Shown piece by piece: positions 24,489 to 33,268 of a stretch of DNA of 64,000 nucleotides. Every line of letters starts with the position of its first letter. Positions within the stretch are counted from its first letter, which is position 1. Source of the DNA: Shimia biformata (lineage in GTDB: Bacteria; Pseudomonadota; Alphaproteobacteria; Rhodobacterales; Rhodobacteraceae). The notes below the pieces were generated by a model. The model saw only the letters and a program-made list of their open reading frames with translations, did not search any database and was not told the DNA's origin. The position numbers were made by a program, and so were the translations under genes. The stretch is taken from NCBI RefSeq assembly GCF_016888515.1, contig NZ_JAFEJK010000001.1, forward strand, positions 2,017,475 through 2,081,474. Reading direction: 5' to 3'.

Positions 24489-24944
24489 TCAGCGCGTGGT
24501 TTTCACCGTTTCCAGGATCAGGTTCGTGGTGGTGTTCGACACGCCGGGCAGTTTCTTCAGCCGGTCGAGAAAGAACCCTTTGAGACTGTCCACATCCGGC
24601 GCTGCCACCCGCAGGATATAGTCGAGATCACCTGTCACCAGCAGGCATTCGGTCACTTCCGGCATCGCCTTCACCGCGCGCAGGAACTCGTCGATGTCGC
24701 GCGGGTTCTGACGCACCAGCCGAACCGAGACGATGACGTTGACGCCATGTCCCAGCGCCGCTGGATTGATCCGCGCGCCATAGCCCCGGATCACGCCGGT
24801 TTCCTCCAGTCGCCGCACCCGCCGGGCGCAGGGCGTGGGGGACAGCCCGACCTTGGCCGCCAGGTCGAGGTTCGAGATCCGGCCATCGGATTGCAGAACG
24901 TCAAGGATGCGGCGGTCGGTTGGGTCAAGGGTGGGTGTGGTCAT
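24489..24944 (-). CDS. Lrp/AsnC family regulator (probable regulator of the adjacent dehydrogenase)
   Basis: A 151-residue Lrp-type regulator. The helix-turn-helix is at about residues 22-50 (RISNLDLAAKVGLSPTPCAR), followed by the RAM ligand-sensing domain (VNVIVSVRLVRQ and then EVTECLLVTGDLDYILRV). It stands divergently from the branched-chain amino acid dehydrogenase gene with 135 bp between the starts. In other bacteria such pairs (BkdR, and Lrp-like regulators of leucine or phenylalanine dehydrogenase) respond to branched-chain or aromatic amino acids. The intergenic region holds a long-spaced inverted repeat that could be its site. Confidence 0.9.
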   Translation of the reverse strand: MTTPTLDPTDRRILDVLQSDGRISNLDLAAKVGLSPTPCARRVRRLEETGVIRGYGARINPAALGHGVNVIVSVRLVRQNPRDIDEFLRAVKAMPEVTECLLVTGDLDYILRVAAPDVDSLKGFFLDRLKKLPGVSNTTTNLILETVKTTR

Positions 24945-24947
24945 TAT

Positions 24948-25009
24948 CGCTCAGATTCCGTCAGTTCGTAGTGAAGTAGCATCGCAATTTAGCGTGATCT
25001 GAGCGTGAT
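24948..25009. promoter_or_regulatory. Inverted and direct repeats between Lrp and the dehydrogenase gene
   Basis: CGCTCAGAT at 24948-24956 is matched exactly by ATCTGAGCG at 24997-25005, an inverted repeat with centres 49 bp apart. In addition AGCGTGAT occurs at 24991-24998 and 25002-25009, 11 bp apart. Sites repeated at helical phasing are typical of Lrp-type regulators. The link to the adjacent Lrp gene is inference. Confidence 0.55.
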
Positions 25010-25079
25010 TGCACGGATTCTCTCATCACGACGCGGTATCATGGGGACAGGAACGGTGCCAGGCAAGAGGATAGGCGCG

Positions 25080-26117
25080 ATGCGGATTTACGATCACAAG
25101 GATTTCGACGGGCACGAGAAAGTGCTATTCTGCCATGACTCCGAAACCGGTCTGCGCGGGATCGTGGCGATCCATTCGACCAAGGCGGGGCCTGCCGCGG
25201 GCGGATGCCGGATGTACCCTTATGCCAACGAAAGTGAAGCGCTGACCGATGTGCTGCGCCTGAGCCGGGGCATGAGCTACAAGAACGCCATGGCCGGGCT
25301 GCCCGTGGGGGGCGGCAAGGCGGTGGTGATCGCCGATCCGCTGAAGGATGACAAGCCGGCGCTGCTGCGCGCCTTCGGGCGTCACATCCAGGCGCTTGGC
25401 GGGCAATACTGGACCGCGATCGACGTCGGCGTCGGCCCCGAGGATGCCGATGTCCTGGCCGAGACCTGTGACTTTGTCTTTGCCCGCGCCAGCCAGCACC
25501 TGGGGGCCAAGACCTCGCATTTCACCGCGCTTGGCGGTTTTGTTGGCATCCGCGCGGCGGCGGCGCATGTCTGGGGGCGCAATGATCTGGGCGGCCTGAC
25601 CGTGGCGATCCAGGGCCTGGGCGGCACCGGCGGCGACCTGGCACGGCAGTTGCACGAAGCGGGCGCCAAGCTGATCGTGGCGGATGTGCGCGCCGATGTC
25701 ACCGCCGAGATCGCGGCGAAATACGACGCGACGCCGGTGGATCCGCAGGTGATCCACGCGGTGGACGCGGATGTGTTTGCGCCCTGCGCGCTGGGGGCGA
25801 TCCTGAATGACACGACCATCCCTGAAATCAAGGCCAAGGTGGTGTGCGGCGTGGCCAACAACCAACTGGCCGAACCCCGCCACGGCGCGGCGCTGAAACA
25901 GCGCGGGATTGCCTATGTCCCGGATTATGTCGTCAATGCCGGGGGCATCATCGGCTCGTCCTCGGTGATCTACACCACGCCGGACGAAGCTCGGATCACC
26001 GACAAGATCCACGGGCTTTACGACACGATCGGCGACATTCTGAAACGCGCCGATGCCAGCGGAGAGGCAACCTCGGACGTGGCGGATCAGATGGCGCGGG
26101 CGCGACTGGCGGCCTGA
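25080..26117 (+). CDS. Glu/Leu/Phe/Val dehydrogenase (leucine/valine dehydrogenase type)
   Basis: This NAD-dependent enzyme oxidatively deaminates a branched-chain or aromatic amino acid to the 2-oxo acid. The 345-residue product has the length of leucine and phenylalanine dehydrogenases, not of glutamate dehydrogenases (about 420-450). It has KAGPAAGGCRMYPYA, the two catalytic lysines of the family at residues 68 and 80 (SYKNAMAGLPVGGGKAVV), a Rossmann motif GLGGTGGDLARQL, and VNAGGIIGSSSVIYT. The start at 25080 has AGAGG upstream. The Lrp gene next door and the valine catabolic genes a few kilobases away fit a first step of branched-chain amino acid use. Leucine, valine or phenylalanine specificity cannot be decided from motifs alone. 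Confidence 0.9.
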   Translation: MRIYDHKDFDGHEKVLFCHDSETGLRGIVAIHSTKAGPAAGGCRMYPYANESEALTDVLRLSRGMSYKNAMAGLPVGGGKAVVIADPLKDDKPALLRAFGRHIQALGGQYWTAIDVGVGPEDADVLAETCDFVFARASQHLGAKTSHFTALGGFVGIRAAAAHVWGRNDLGGLTVAIQGLGGTGGDLARQLHEAGAKLIVADVRADVTAEIAAKYDATPVDPQVIHAVDADVFAPCALGAILNDTTIPEIKAKVVCGVANNQLAEPRHGAALKQRGIAYVPDYVVNAGGIIGSSSVIYTTPDEARITDKIHGLYDTIGDILKRADASGEATSDVADQMARARLAA

Positions 26118-26138
26118 TCCATTGGAAATCGCAGCGAA

Positions 26139-26178
26139 AGCGGCGGGACCGGGCACCGGTTCCGTCGTTTTCTTTTTC
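26139..26178 (+). terminator. Terminator after the amino acid dehydrogenase gene
   Basis: A 14-pair stem (with G-T wobbles) is formed by 26139-26152 and 26156-26169 around a GCA loop and is followed by a T-rich tail (TTTTCTTTTTC, 26168-26178). Confidence 0.8.
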
Positions 26179-26242
26179 AATCGGGCTTGAAAGCGCGCGG
26201 GTAGGGCGGCAGGTTGTCCCTGAACGGCAAAAAGGGCAGGGC

Positions 26243-27214
26243 ATGAGCGGACTTCTGGCACTTTTGGACGATGTTGCGGGGATCGCCAAGATCGCGGCGG
26301 CGTCACTGGACGATGTGGCGGCAAACGCGGCCAAGGCCGGGGCCAAGGCTGCGGGGGCGGTGATCGACGATGCCGCCGTCACGCCGAAATACGTGACCGG
26401 TTTCAAACCGGCGCGGGAATTGCCGATCATCTGGAAGATCGCCAGGGGCAGTTTCCGCAGCAAGTTGTTGATCCTTCTGCCCATCGGCCTTTTGCTGAAC
26501 GAATTTGCGCCTTGGCTGATCGCGCCATTGTTGATGCTCGGCGGGGCGTATTTGTGTTTTGAAGGGGCCGAGAAGATATGGCATGCGCTGTTCCCGCATG
26601 ACCACACGCAGGTCTTCCCCGAGGACAAGCCCGGCGACCCGCTGCACCTGGAAGAAACCAAGGTCGCCGGGGCGATCAAGACGGATTTCATCCTGTCGGC
26701 CGAGATCATGACCATTTCACTGGCGGCGATCCCGGAAAGCACCTTCTGGATGGAGGCAGCGACGCTGGCGGTCGTGGCCATCGGGATCACGGTCGCGGTC
26801 TATGGCTCGGTCGCGCTGATCGTGAAGATGGATGATTTTGGCCTGATGCTGGCCGATCATGGCCGCCTGTCCGCAACCCGCACCTTTGGCAAATGGCTGG
26901 TGCAAGTGATGCCCAAGTTCATGAAACTGCTGACAATTGTCGGGACGGCGGCGATGCTTTGGGTCGGCGGGTCGATCATCGTGCATGGGCTTGAGCAAAT
27001 GGGGTTCGGCTGGCTGGGCCACCATATCCAAGACTGGGCCTATGCGGTGGGTCACATGGCACCCGAGGCCTGGGTCGGCGCGGTCGAGTGGATTTCCAAG
27101 GCGACGATGGACGGCATCTTCGGACTGGCGCTTGGCTTCGTGCTGATCCCGGTGGCGACCAAGGTGATAGTGCCCTTGATCGGTGCTGTAACGGGCAAGG
27201 GTGCGGCGCACTAA
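26243..27214 (+). CDS. DUF808 (YedI-type) membrane protein
   Basis: A 323-residue membrane protein of the DUF808 family (YedI in E. coli), whose function is unknown. The family opening MSGLLALLDDVAGIAKIAAA is intact, followed by a basic segment and about seven hydrophobic helices between residues 75 and 320 (for example LLILLPIGLLLNEFAPWLIA and WMEAATLAVVAIGITVAVYG). The loop segment GAEKIWHALFPHDHT is characteristic. The start at 26243 follows GGGCAGG; upstream in-frame codons overlap the dehydrogenase gene and the terminator and are not part of the protein. Its stop overlaps the stop of the convergent TetR gene (27211-27214). Confidence 0.88.
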   Translation: MSGLLALLDDVAGIAKIAAASLDDVAANAAKAGAKAAGAVIDDAAVTPKYVTGFKPARELPIIWKIARGSFRSKLLILLPIGLLLNEFAPWLIAPLLMLGGAYLCFEGAEKIWHALFPHDHTQVFPEDKPGDPLHLEETKVAGAIKTDFILSAEIMTISLAAIPESTFWMEAATLAVVAIGITVAVYGSVALIVKMDDFGLMLADHGRLSATRTFGKWLVQVMPKFMKLLTIVGTAAMLWVGGSIIVHGLEQMGFGWLGHHIQDWAYAVGHMAPEAWVGAVEWISKATMDGIFGLALGFVLIPVATKVIVPLIGAVTGKGAAH

Positions 27215-27783
27215 GACGGCTTGTCGATCTCGATCGTGGCGCGATAGGCGGCGCGGACATAAGCGTCTGCTGACGCGGGCACGGCCCGGTGTGGCAGGTA
27301 AAGCCGCACCGCCGCCAGCGGGAAGGCCACGATCGCATGTAGGCAGGCGGTCAGGTCATAGGCCCGTGCCGCGGCGAACTCTTCCAGCAGGGCGGCGGCG
27401 CTTGTGTTCAACTGCGCAACCTGTTCGCGGATGTCCTTGGGGGCATTGTCGCTCAACAGCGCCTCGCGGCGGCCGACGCACAGGATCACCGCCCGGTCCC
27501 GCTGAGCGCGGGCAAAGCGGGGGGTGGCCAGCGCCGCGCGCTCGCCCGCGTCGTCATGGCCCGAGGTCAACGCGGCGCGGAACCCGGTCTGAAAGGCCGA
27601 GACAGCGTCCAGCCACGCCGCCGCCATGATCCCCTCGCGAGAGCCGTATCGGTGATAAAGCGACCCGATGGATACGCCCGTGTCCCCGGCCAGTTCCTGG
27701 ATCTTGATATCGCCGCCTGCGGCGACCTGCCGTGCCAGAGCCGCAAAGACCTGTTCATCGGTGAATGTTGACGTTCTGCCCAT
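27211..27783 (-). CDS. TetR family transcriptional regulator
   Basis: A 190-residue TetR-type repressor. The N-terminal DNA-binding helices are at residues 1-60 (FTDEQVFAALARQVAAGG, then IQELAGDTGVSIGSLYHRYG, SREGIMAAAW), with a variable C-terminal ligand domain. The start lies at the edge of a perfect palindrome with the 7-bp arms ACTAGAA and TTCTAGT, a likely autoregulatory operator that also controls the two divergent small membrane protein genes. The effector is unknown. Confidence 0.9.
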   Translation of the reverse strand: MGRTSTFTDEQVFAALARQVAAGGDIKIQELAGDTGVSIGSLYHRYGSREGIMAAAWLDAVSAFQTGFRAALTSGHDDAGERAALATPRFARAQRDRAVILCVGRREALLSDNAPKDIREQVAQLNTSAAALLEEFAAARAYDLTACLHAIVAFPLAAVRLYLPHRAVPASADAYVRAAYRATIEIDKPS

Positions 27784-27795
27784 ATTGGGGAAGAT

Positions 27796-27815
27796 ACTAG
27801 AAAATTGATTCTAGT
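27796..27815. promoter_or_regulatory. Palindromic operator between the TetR gene and the divergent membrane protein genes
   Basis: ACTAGAA at 27796-27802 and TTCTAGT at 27809-27815 form a perfect inverted repeat with a six-base spacer. The site is 13 bases from the TetR start and 15 bases from the start at 27830, so one bound dimer could block both promoters. Position and symmetry suggest TetR-family repression; this is inference. Confidence 0.75.
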
Positions 27816-27829
27816 AAAAGGAAAAACAG

Positions 27830-28201
27830 ATGATCTTGTCCATTTGGCTTTGTGCCGCCATTTCCGCCTCGGCCTTTGCGCTGCATACCTTTGTTGGTGG
27901 CCCGCAGGTCACGCCGCCGCTTTTGCGCAATGCCACCTTGACCGCCCTGTCAAAATGGCTGTCCTTCTATTGCTGGCACATCACCACCGTTCTTTTGTTC
28001 TTCATGGCGGCCGGGTTTGGCTGGCTTGCGCTTAACCCGGACCTGCCATCGCTGGTCTTTCTGACGGCGCTCAGCGCGGCCCTGTCGGTTCTCAGCTTCG
28101 TGGTCGAGCGGATGGGCGGCATCCCGCCGCTGCGCCTGCCGTCGACCAGCCTGTTTGCCTTGATCGCCGGGGCAGGGGTGTCGGCGATCCTTCTGGCATG
28201 A
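27830..28201 (+). CDS. Small hydrophobic membrane protein (first gene after the TetR operator)
   Basis: A 123-residue protein that I do not recognise, with about four hydrophobic segments (residues 2-22, 45-68, 72-90 and 105-122). The second segment contains WLSFYCWHITTVLLFFMAAG with a histidine and several aromatic residues inside the membrane, which might bind a small ligand or cofactor. The start lies directly downstream of the palindromic operator with AAAGG as Shine-Dalgarno. It is followed after ten bases by another membrane protein, so the pair is probably one TetR-controlled operon. Confidence 0.75.
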   Translation: MILSIWLCAAISASAFALHTFVGGPQVTPPLLRNATLTALSKWLSFYCWHITTVLLFFMAAGFGWLALNPDLPSLVFLTALSAALSVLSFVVERMGGIPPLRLPSTSLFALIAGAGVSAILLA

Positions 28202-28211
28202 GGGACGCGGC

Positions 28212-28589
28212 ATGTTGTTGATCGCGGCTTTGCTGCTTGTGCTTGTCGGGCTGATGCACAGCGTCCTTGGCGGTCGGCGGCTGATTGCGCCGCTGCTGGC
28301 GCGGCCTGACCTGCCGGTGATCCTGGGTAGCCAGCGCAACAGCCGCGTGACGCTTTGGGCGGGGTGGCACCTGTTGACGCTGTTCTGGTGGGGGCAGGCG
28401 GTGGTTTTGATGACGATGCAGTTTCGTCCCGACCTAGTGCCGCTTGCGGTGCTGGTTACCGTCTCGGCCTGCTGCGGGATCGGCGCGGGTCTGGCGCTGG
28501 TCCTGTCGCGGGGGCGGCACCTGTCCTGGCTGGGGTTCCTGCCCATCGCGGTGCTGACCGCTTGGGTGGCTCTTTCCCTGCCGGCCTGA
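28212..28589 (+). CDS. Small membrane protein, second gene of the TetR-controlled pair
   Basis: A 125-residue membrane protein, not recognised. Hydrophobic segments are at about residues 2-18, 45-66, 75-98 and 105-122. The hydrophilic loop GGRRLIAPLLARPDLP lies after the first segment, and the histidine-containing SRVTLWAGWHLLTLFWWGQA resembles the histidine/tryptophan-rich second segment of the neighbouring protein, so the two may be distant paralogues acting together. It lies ten bases downstream of its partner and before a bidirectional terminator. Confidence 0.72.
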   Translation: MLLIAALLLVLVGLMHSVLGGRRLIAPLLARPDLPVILGSQRNSRVTLWAGWHLLTLFWWGQAVVLMTMQFRPDLVPLAVLVTVSACCGIGAGLALVLSRGRHLSWLGFLPIAVLTAWVALSLPA

Positions 28590-28621
28590 CCCCGCTGACC
28601 TGAGATCACACCCCGCCAAGG

Positions 28622-28656
28622 AAAAAGGGCGCCCCGAAACCGGGACGCCCTTTTGT
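28622..28656. terminator. Bidirectional terminator between the membrane protein pair and tkt
   Basis: A stem AAAGGGCG-CCCCG with CGGG-CGCCCTTT surrounds a short A-rich loop and has A and T tracts on both sides (AAAAA before, TTTTGTTTT after). It lies between two convergent genes and can terminate both. Confidence 0.8.
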
Positions 28657-28673
28657 TTTCAAGCTGTTGCCGC

Positions 28674-30692
28674 TCAGAGCAGCGCCTTGGCTTTCTCGGC
28701 GACGTTCTCGGCCGAAAAGCCGAACTTTTCGAACAGTTCCTCGGCCGGGGCCGATGCGCCGAAGCGGTCCATGCCGACGAAATCGGATTTGCCGGGGCGG
28801 GCGCGTTCGCCCAGAAGCCATTGATCCCAGCCCTGACGCACGCCGGCCTCGATGCCGACACGCACCGCGGCCCCTGCGGGCAGGACCTTGCGGCGATAGC
28901 TTTCGTCCTGCTGTGCGAACAGCTCCATGCAGGGCATCGACACGACGCGGGTGCCGATGCCTTCGGCCTGAAGCTTGTCACGGGCGGCCAGCGCTACCTC
29001 GACCTCGGAGCCGGTGGCGATCAGGATGACCTGACGCTTGCCCTCGGCCTCGGCCAGAACATAGGCGCCCTGCGCGACAAGGTTCTTGGTCTTGAACTCG
29101 GTCCGCACGGTCGGCAGGTTCTGGCGCGACAGGGCCAGAACCGACGGGGTTTTCTTCTGCGTCAGCGCGATTTCCCAGGCCTCGGCGGTCTCGGTCACGT
29201 CGGCGGGACGGAACACCAGCGTGTTCGGGGTGGCGCGGCTGATCGCCAGATGCTCGACCGGCTGGTGGGTCGGGCCGTCCTCGCCCAGACCGATCGAGTC
29301 ATGGGTCATGACAAAGACGGTCGGGATTTGCGACAGCGCGGCCAGGCGCATCGCGGGGCGGGCATAGTCGGTGAAGCACATGAAGGTGCCGCCATAGGGA
29401 CGGATGCCGCCATGCAGCGCCATACCGTTCATCGCCGCCGCCATGCCATGTTCGCGGATGCCCCAATAGACGTAACGCCCCTTGCGGTTGTCGACGTCAA
29501 AGACACCCAGATCACCGGTCTTGGTGTTGTTCGATCCGGTCAGGTCGGCAGAGCCACCCACGGTTTCCGGCATGATCGGGTTGATGACCTCCAGCGCCAG
29601 TTCCGATGCCTTGCGGGTTGCGACCTTGGGCAGTTCCTCGGAGGCTTTCTTCTTCAGCTGTTTGACCACTGCCGACAGGCGCTTCGGTGCCTCGAACGCA
29701 TAGGCGCGGGTGAACTGGTCCTGCTTGCCTTTCGACAGTTCGGCGAAACGGGCCTGCCACGCGGCATGCTCCGCCGCGCCGCGCGCGCCGAACGCTTCCC
29801 ACTTGGCCTTGACGTCGGCGGGGATCACGAAGGGATCATGCGCCCAGCCCCAGGCCTCTTTCGCGGCGGCATTCTGCTCGGCATTGGTCAGCGCGCCATG
29901 GCCTTTCGAGGTGTCCTGCGCGGCGTGACCCAGGGCGATATGGGTCTTGCAGGCGATCATCGACGGTTTCTTGGTCTTCTTCGCGGCCTCGATCGCGGCG
30001 TCGATCGCCTCGGGGTCGTGGCCGTCGATTTCCTGCACATGCCAGCCCGACGCCTTGAAGCGGGCGACCTGGTTGGTGCTGTCGGACAGTTCGACCGTGC
30101 CGTCGATGGTGATGTTGTTGTTGTCCCAGAGAACGATCAGCTTGCCCAGCTTGTGACGGCCCGCAATGCCGATCGCTTCCTGGCTGACGCCTTCCATCAA
30201 GCAGCCGTCACCGGCGATGACATAGGTGAAGTGATCGACGATCTTGCGGCCGTAATGGGCGCGCTGCATTTCCTCGGCCATGGCAAAACCCACGGCATTC
30301 GAGATACCCTGACCCAGCGGGCCGGTCGTGACCTCGACCCCATCCAGAAGGAAGTTCTCGGGGTGGCCGGCGGTTTTCGCGCCCATCTGACGGAAGTTCT
30401 TGATCTGGTCGATGGTCACCTCGGCGTCACCGACAAGATGTAGAAGCGAATAGATCAGCATCGAGCCGTGACCGGCGGACAGGATGAACCGGTCGCGGTC
30501 GGCCCATTTCGGGGCGGCGGCGTCGAATTTCAGGTGTTTGCCGAACAGCACGGTGGCAACGTCGGCCATGCCGATGGGCATGCCTGAGTGACCGGAGTTG
30601 GCAGCGGTCACCGCATCCAGCGTCAGCGCGCGGATCGCGGTCGACAGAGTCCAGTGTTCGGGGTGTTTCTTGCGAAGGGCAGCGATATCCAC
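28674..30692 (-). CDS. tkt: Transketolase
   Basis: Thiamine-diphosphate enzyme of the pentose phosphate pathway, moving two-carbon units between sugar phosphates. The 672-residue product has the family length. Visible are [17 protein letters not shown] near residue 35, the thiamine-binding segment [15 protein letters not shown] leading to [11 protein letters not shown], and [20 protein letters not shown] in the middle domain with the catalytic histidines. The best start is the GTG at 30692, which follows AAGGAAG; longer in-frame starts would add a tail without family similarity. It is divergent from the coiled-coil gene next to zapA. Such a divergent arrangement of tkt and zapA is common in alphaproteobacteria. 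Confidence 0.96.
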   Translation of the reverse strand: MDIAALRKKHPEHWTLSTAIRALTLDAVTAANSGHSGMPIGMADVATVLFGKHLKFDAAAPKWADRDRFILSAGHGSMLIYSLLHLVGDAEVTIDQIKNFRQMGAKTAGHPENFLLDGVEVTTGPLGQGISNAVGFAMAEEMQRAHYGRKIVDHFTYVIAGDGCLMEGVSQEAIGIAGRHKLGKLIVLWDNNNITIDGTVELSDSTNQVARFKASGWHVQEIDGHDPEAIDAAIEAAKKTKKPSMIACKTHIALGHAAQDTSKGHGALTNAEQNAAAKEAWGWAHDPFVIPADVKAKWEAFGARGAAEHAAWQARFAELSKGKQDQFTRAYAFEAPKRLSAVVKQLKKKASEELPKVATRKASELALEVINPIMPETVGGSADLTGSNNTKTGDLGVFDVDNRKGRYVYWGIREHGMAAAMNGMALHGGIRPYGGTFMCFTDYARPAMRLAALSQIPTVFVMTHDSIGLGEDGPTHQPVEHLAISRATPNTLVFRPADVTETAEAWEIALTQKKTPSVLALSRQNLPTVRTEFKTKNLVAQGAYVLAEAEGKRQVILIATGSEVEVALAARDKLQAEGIGTRVVSMPCMELFAQQDESYRRKVLPAGAAVRVGIEAGVRQGWDQWLLGERARPGKSDFVGMDRFGASAPAEELFEKFGFSAENVAEKAKALL

Positions 30693-30901
30693 GTGGGTCT
30701 TCCTTTGACTGGTCGCGACAGGGCTCGGATGCTCAATAACAGGGTTGCAAGGAAGATCAAGCATGGCTGCCAAGTGGTTGAACCCAAAGGGGGCGCATTT
30801 TATCAGGCCATTGGATAGTATTGTCGAAAGCCGGGGCATTTCGTGATTCGTGGGGACGGGGATCGGGTGCCGATACGGGCAAGATTGACGGGATGAGGCG
30901 A

Positions 30902-31576
30902 ATGAGTGAGATCAGCGAACTGGAAAACCGGCTGTCGAAAGCCATGGCGCGGATCGCCGCCGGGATCGACGCCCTGCCGGGCGCGGCTTCGGAGGCCGAG
31001 GCATCCGCCGATGCCGACGAGATGGCCGCGCTGAAACAGGCGCTCGAGGATGAAAAGACCGCCTCGGCCCAGCTTGAGGAACGGGTGAAGGCGCTTGGCG
31101 ACAAGGCCGACGCGCTGGCCAACGACCTGAAGGCCGAAACCGCGCGGGCGGATGCCGCCGAAGCCCATGCCGCGAAGCTGGCCGATGACGCCGAAGCCGC
31201 AGCAGAGGCGGCGGCAGCGGCGGCGGCCGAGGCCGCGAGCGTCCCGCCTGCGCCCGCAGGCGCGGGGATCGATTTCGACGAGGGGCGCGAGCTTCTGAAC
31301 CAGCTGTCGCGCCGCCTGCGCCGTCTGCGCGGGTTCCTGGCCGAGTTGAAAGCGAACAACAAGCAGATGCGCGCCGCGCTCGAGGCAAACCTGGCCGATC
31401 CGGCGCTGGTCGACCAGTCGCTGCGCGCCGAACTGGAAGAAATGACCACCATGCGCGCCATCGAACAGGCCGAGGCCGAGGCGATCCTCGCCGTGCTGCG
31501 CCCGATGCTGGGCGATGACCTGCCCGAGGTCGCCTCTGGTGGTGCCAACGACAACAAAGAAATGGGGGATGGCTGA
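30902..31576 (+). CDS. Coiled-coil protein co-encoded with zapA (ZauP-like candidate)
   Basis: About 224 residues, mostly charged and alanine-rich with clear heptad character from residue 5 to about 110 ([48 protein letters not shown]), then a second helical block with [20 protein letters not shown]. No membrane segment. The gene overlaps zapA by the TGATG junction at 31574-31578, so the two are translationally coupled. In Caulobacter the protein ZauP is a coiled-coil partner of ZapA encoded in the same operon; by position and structure this is a likely counterpart, though sequence identity cannot be judged here. An ATG nine bases upstream (30893) is an alternative start. Confidence 0.72.
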   Translation: MSEISELENRLSKAMARIAAGIDALPGAASEAEASADADEMAALKQALEDEKTASAQLEERVKALGDKADALANDLKAETARADAAEAHAAKLADDAEAAAEAAAAAAAEAASVPPAPAGAGIDFDEGRELLNQLSRRLRRLRGFLAELKANNKQMRAALEANLADPALVDQSLRAELEEMTTMRAIEQAEAEAILAVLRPMLGDDLPEVASGGANDNKEMGDG

Positions 31577-31971
31577 TGCCCGAGGTAGAGATCGAGATCG
31601 GCGGCCGCGTTTTTGAAGTGGCCTGCCAGGACGGGGAACAGCATTACCTGCAATCGGCGGCCAAGATGCTGGATGACGAGGCATCAGTGCTGGTCGCCCA
31701 GATCGGCCGTCTGCCCGAGGCGCGGATGCTTCTGATGGCGGGTCTGATGCTGGCGGACAAGACCGCCGGGGTGCAGGACCGCCTGCGCGAGCTGGAAAGC
31801 AAGCTTCAGACCGTCACCGCCGAGCTTCAGTCGCTGAAGGACGCCCCGAAACCCGAACCGGCCAAGGTCGAGGTGCCGGTCATCCCGACCGAGGTCTCGG
31901 AAACCCTCGCGGAACTCGCGGCCCGGGCCGAGGCGCTGGCCGCCGAGGTTGAGGAAAAAGTCGCGTCCTGA
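31576..31971 (+). CDS. zapA: Cell division protein ZapA
   Basis: ZapA binds FtsZ and bundles its filaments at the division site. The 131-residue product has the family N-terminus (PEVEIEIGGRVFEVACQDGE, then HYLQSAAKMLDDEA) forming a small alpha-beta head and a long C-terminal coiled coil (KTAGVQDRLRELESKLQTV). The tail from about residue 95 to the end is acidic and alanine-rich, longer than in E. coli. It is coupled to the upstream coiled-coil gene. A hairpin with a bulge follows at 31996-32027. No 6S RNA gene could be seen in the 73 bases before the next gene, although it accompanies zapA in some bacteria. Confidence 0.93.
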   Translation: MPEVEIEIGGRVFEVACQDGEQHYLQSAAKMLDDEASVLVAQIGRLPEARMLLMAGLMLADKTAGVQDRLRELESKLQTVTAELQSLKDAPKPEPAKVEVPVIPTEVSETLAELAARAEALAAEVEEKVAS

Positions 31972-31995
31972 TGCGGAACAACCGTTACGTTAGCA

Positions 31996-32027
31996 AGGAA
32001 GCGGGGGCCAGCGGTCTCCGCTTTCCT
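31996..32027 (+). terminator. Hairpin after zapA
   Basis: AGGAAGCGG at 31996-32004 pairs with CCGCTTTCCT at 32018-32027 with one bulged T. The downstream TGTTTCC is only moderately T-rich, so termination is uncertain. Confidence 0.4.
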
Positions 32028-32044
32028 GTTTCCTGGGCGCTGCG

Positions 32045-33241
32045 ATGAAAGTTCTGGCCGATACCAGAACGCTGGTGGACGAGGGCGTGATCTCGTCCGC
32101 GCAGGCCGAGGAAATCCAGCGCCGCGCGCGGGACGAGATGGTGTCCTTTGTCATCAATATCGTGCTGTTTTCCGGCATCATCGCGGTGATCGGCGGCACG
32201 GCGGCGTTCTTGGACGATCCACGAGAATTCTGCCTTCTCGGGGCGGTGGTAACGGCGGGGGCGGCGGTGTTCCTGCTGCGCGGGCCACAGGTTCTGACAC
32301 TTCTTGTCAACGCGGGCGCCGTGATCGGCTCGGTCATGTTCATCGGGGGCGGCATGGCCTGGATCGCGCCGGACCTGAGCGATGCCGCCGCGCTTGTCCT
32401 GCCTGGCGCGGTGATCGCGGGCCTGTCGCTGGCGGGCTGGGTAAAAGGACCGCGCGGCCTGCGCTTTCTGATGGGATGGCTGGCTTTTCTCGGGCTTTGC
32501 CTGCATCTTCTGGGGCTGGTCGGGGCCGAAGCGCCCATTGCGCCCTTGTGGTTGCTTTATTACTACGCCGCCGGGATGCTGATTGCCGCCGGGATCGTGC
32601 TGGACGTGCGGCTTCTGACCGTCCTGTCGCTGATCCCGCTGGCCACGGCGCTGTCCTCGCAGACCTTCTATGTCACCGCGACCTATGGGGTTGTGATCCG
32701 CGAAAGCACGCTGACGATCCTGCAGATGGCGGTGGTGGTGGCGGGGTGCCTGTGGGCCGGGGCAAACCTGAGCGAACGGTACCAGCGTCATACCCGGGTT
32801 CTGGGGCAGCTCAGCTTTGTCTGGATGAACATCGCCTTCTGGATCGGCTCGCTCTGGGGGGACACGGTGGGCGAGGGGCTGTGGCGTCCGCGCCGCAGCG
32901 ACGTGCCCGCCGATGCCACCGATCCCGAGGCCGCCTATCGCGCCATGCTGGATGCGTTCAACGCCAATGCCACGAAAATCAGCGCCGATGCCTTCAGCCT
33001 GGCCTGGGCCGTGCTTCTGGCGGCGGCGGCGGTCTGGGCTGCCAGCAGGGGACGGCGCAAGGTGTTCAATATCGCCGTGACCTTCGGCACGATCCACCTC
33101 TACACTCAGTATTTTGAGCGTTTCCACGCCAGCCCCGGCACGTTCATCATCGGCGGGCTTCTGGCGATCGCGCTGGCCTGGGGGGTATGGATGGCAAACC
33201 GCTGGCTAAAAGAAAAACAGCCGCCCGGAACGGACGGCTGA
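32045..33241 (+). CDS. DUF2157 domain membrane protein
   Basis: A 398-residue membrane protein. The N-terminal soluble segment (residues 1-35: TRTLVDEGVISSAQAEEIQR) is the standard DUF2157 opening and is followed by about ten hydrophobic helices to the end, with one larger extramembrane loop around residues 285-320 (RPRRSDVPADATDPEAAYRA). Function unknown. The C-terminal codons overlap a hairpin that terminates grxD from the other side. Confidence 0.85.
   Translation: MKVLADTRTLVDEGVISSAQAEEIQRRARDEMVSFVINIVLFSGIIAVIGGTAAFLDDPREFCLLGAVVTAGAAVFLLRGPQVLTLLVNAGAVIGSVMFIGGGMAWIAPDLSDAAALVLPGAVIAGLSLAGWVKGPRGLRFLMGWLAFLGLCLHLLGLVGAEAPIAPLWLLYYYAAGMLIAAGIVLDVRLLTVLSLIPLATALSSQTFYVTATYGVVIRESTLTILQMAVVVAGCLWAGANLSERYQRHTRVLGQLSFVWMNIAFWIGSLWGDTVGEGLWRPRRSDVPADATDPEAAYRAMLDAFNANATKISADAFSLAWAVLLAAAAVWAASRGRRKVFNIAVTFGTIHLYTQYFERFHASPGTFIIGGLLAIALAWGVWMANRWLKEKQPPGTDG
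33213..33240 (-). terminator. Terminator of grxD, inside the 3' end of the DUF2157 gene
   Basis: CAGCCG at 33218-33223 pairs with CGGCTG at 33235-33240, extended inside by CCG with CGG. On the minus strand a T run (TTTTT) follows at 33217-33213. The site lies 28 bases past the grxD stop and within the last codons of the DUF2157 gene. Confidence 0.75.
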
Positions 33242-33268
33242 TTTCTTTCGCTGCGCTTGCAGACAGGA

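Noticed and set aside
31972-32044. Possible 6S RNA gene after zapA
   Set aside because: Only 73 bases separate zapA from the DUF2157 gene, too short for a 6S RNA of 150-190 nt.
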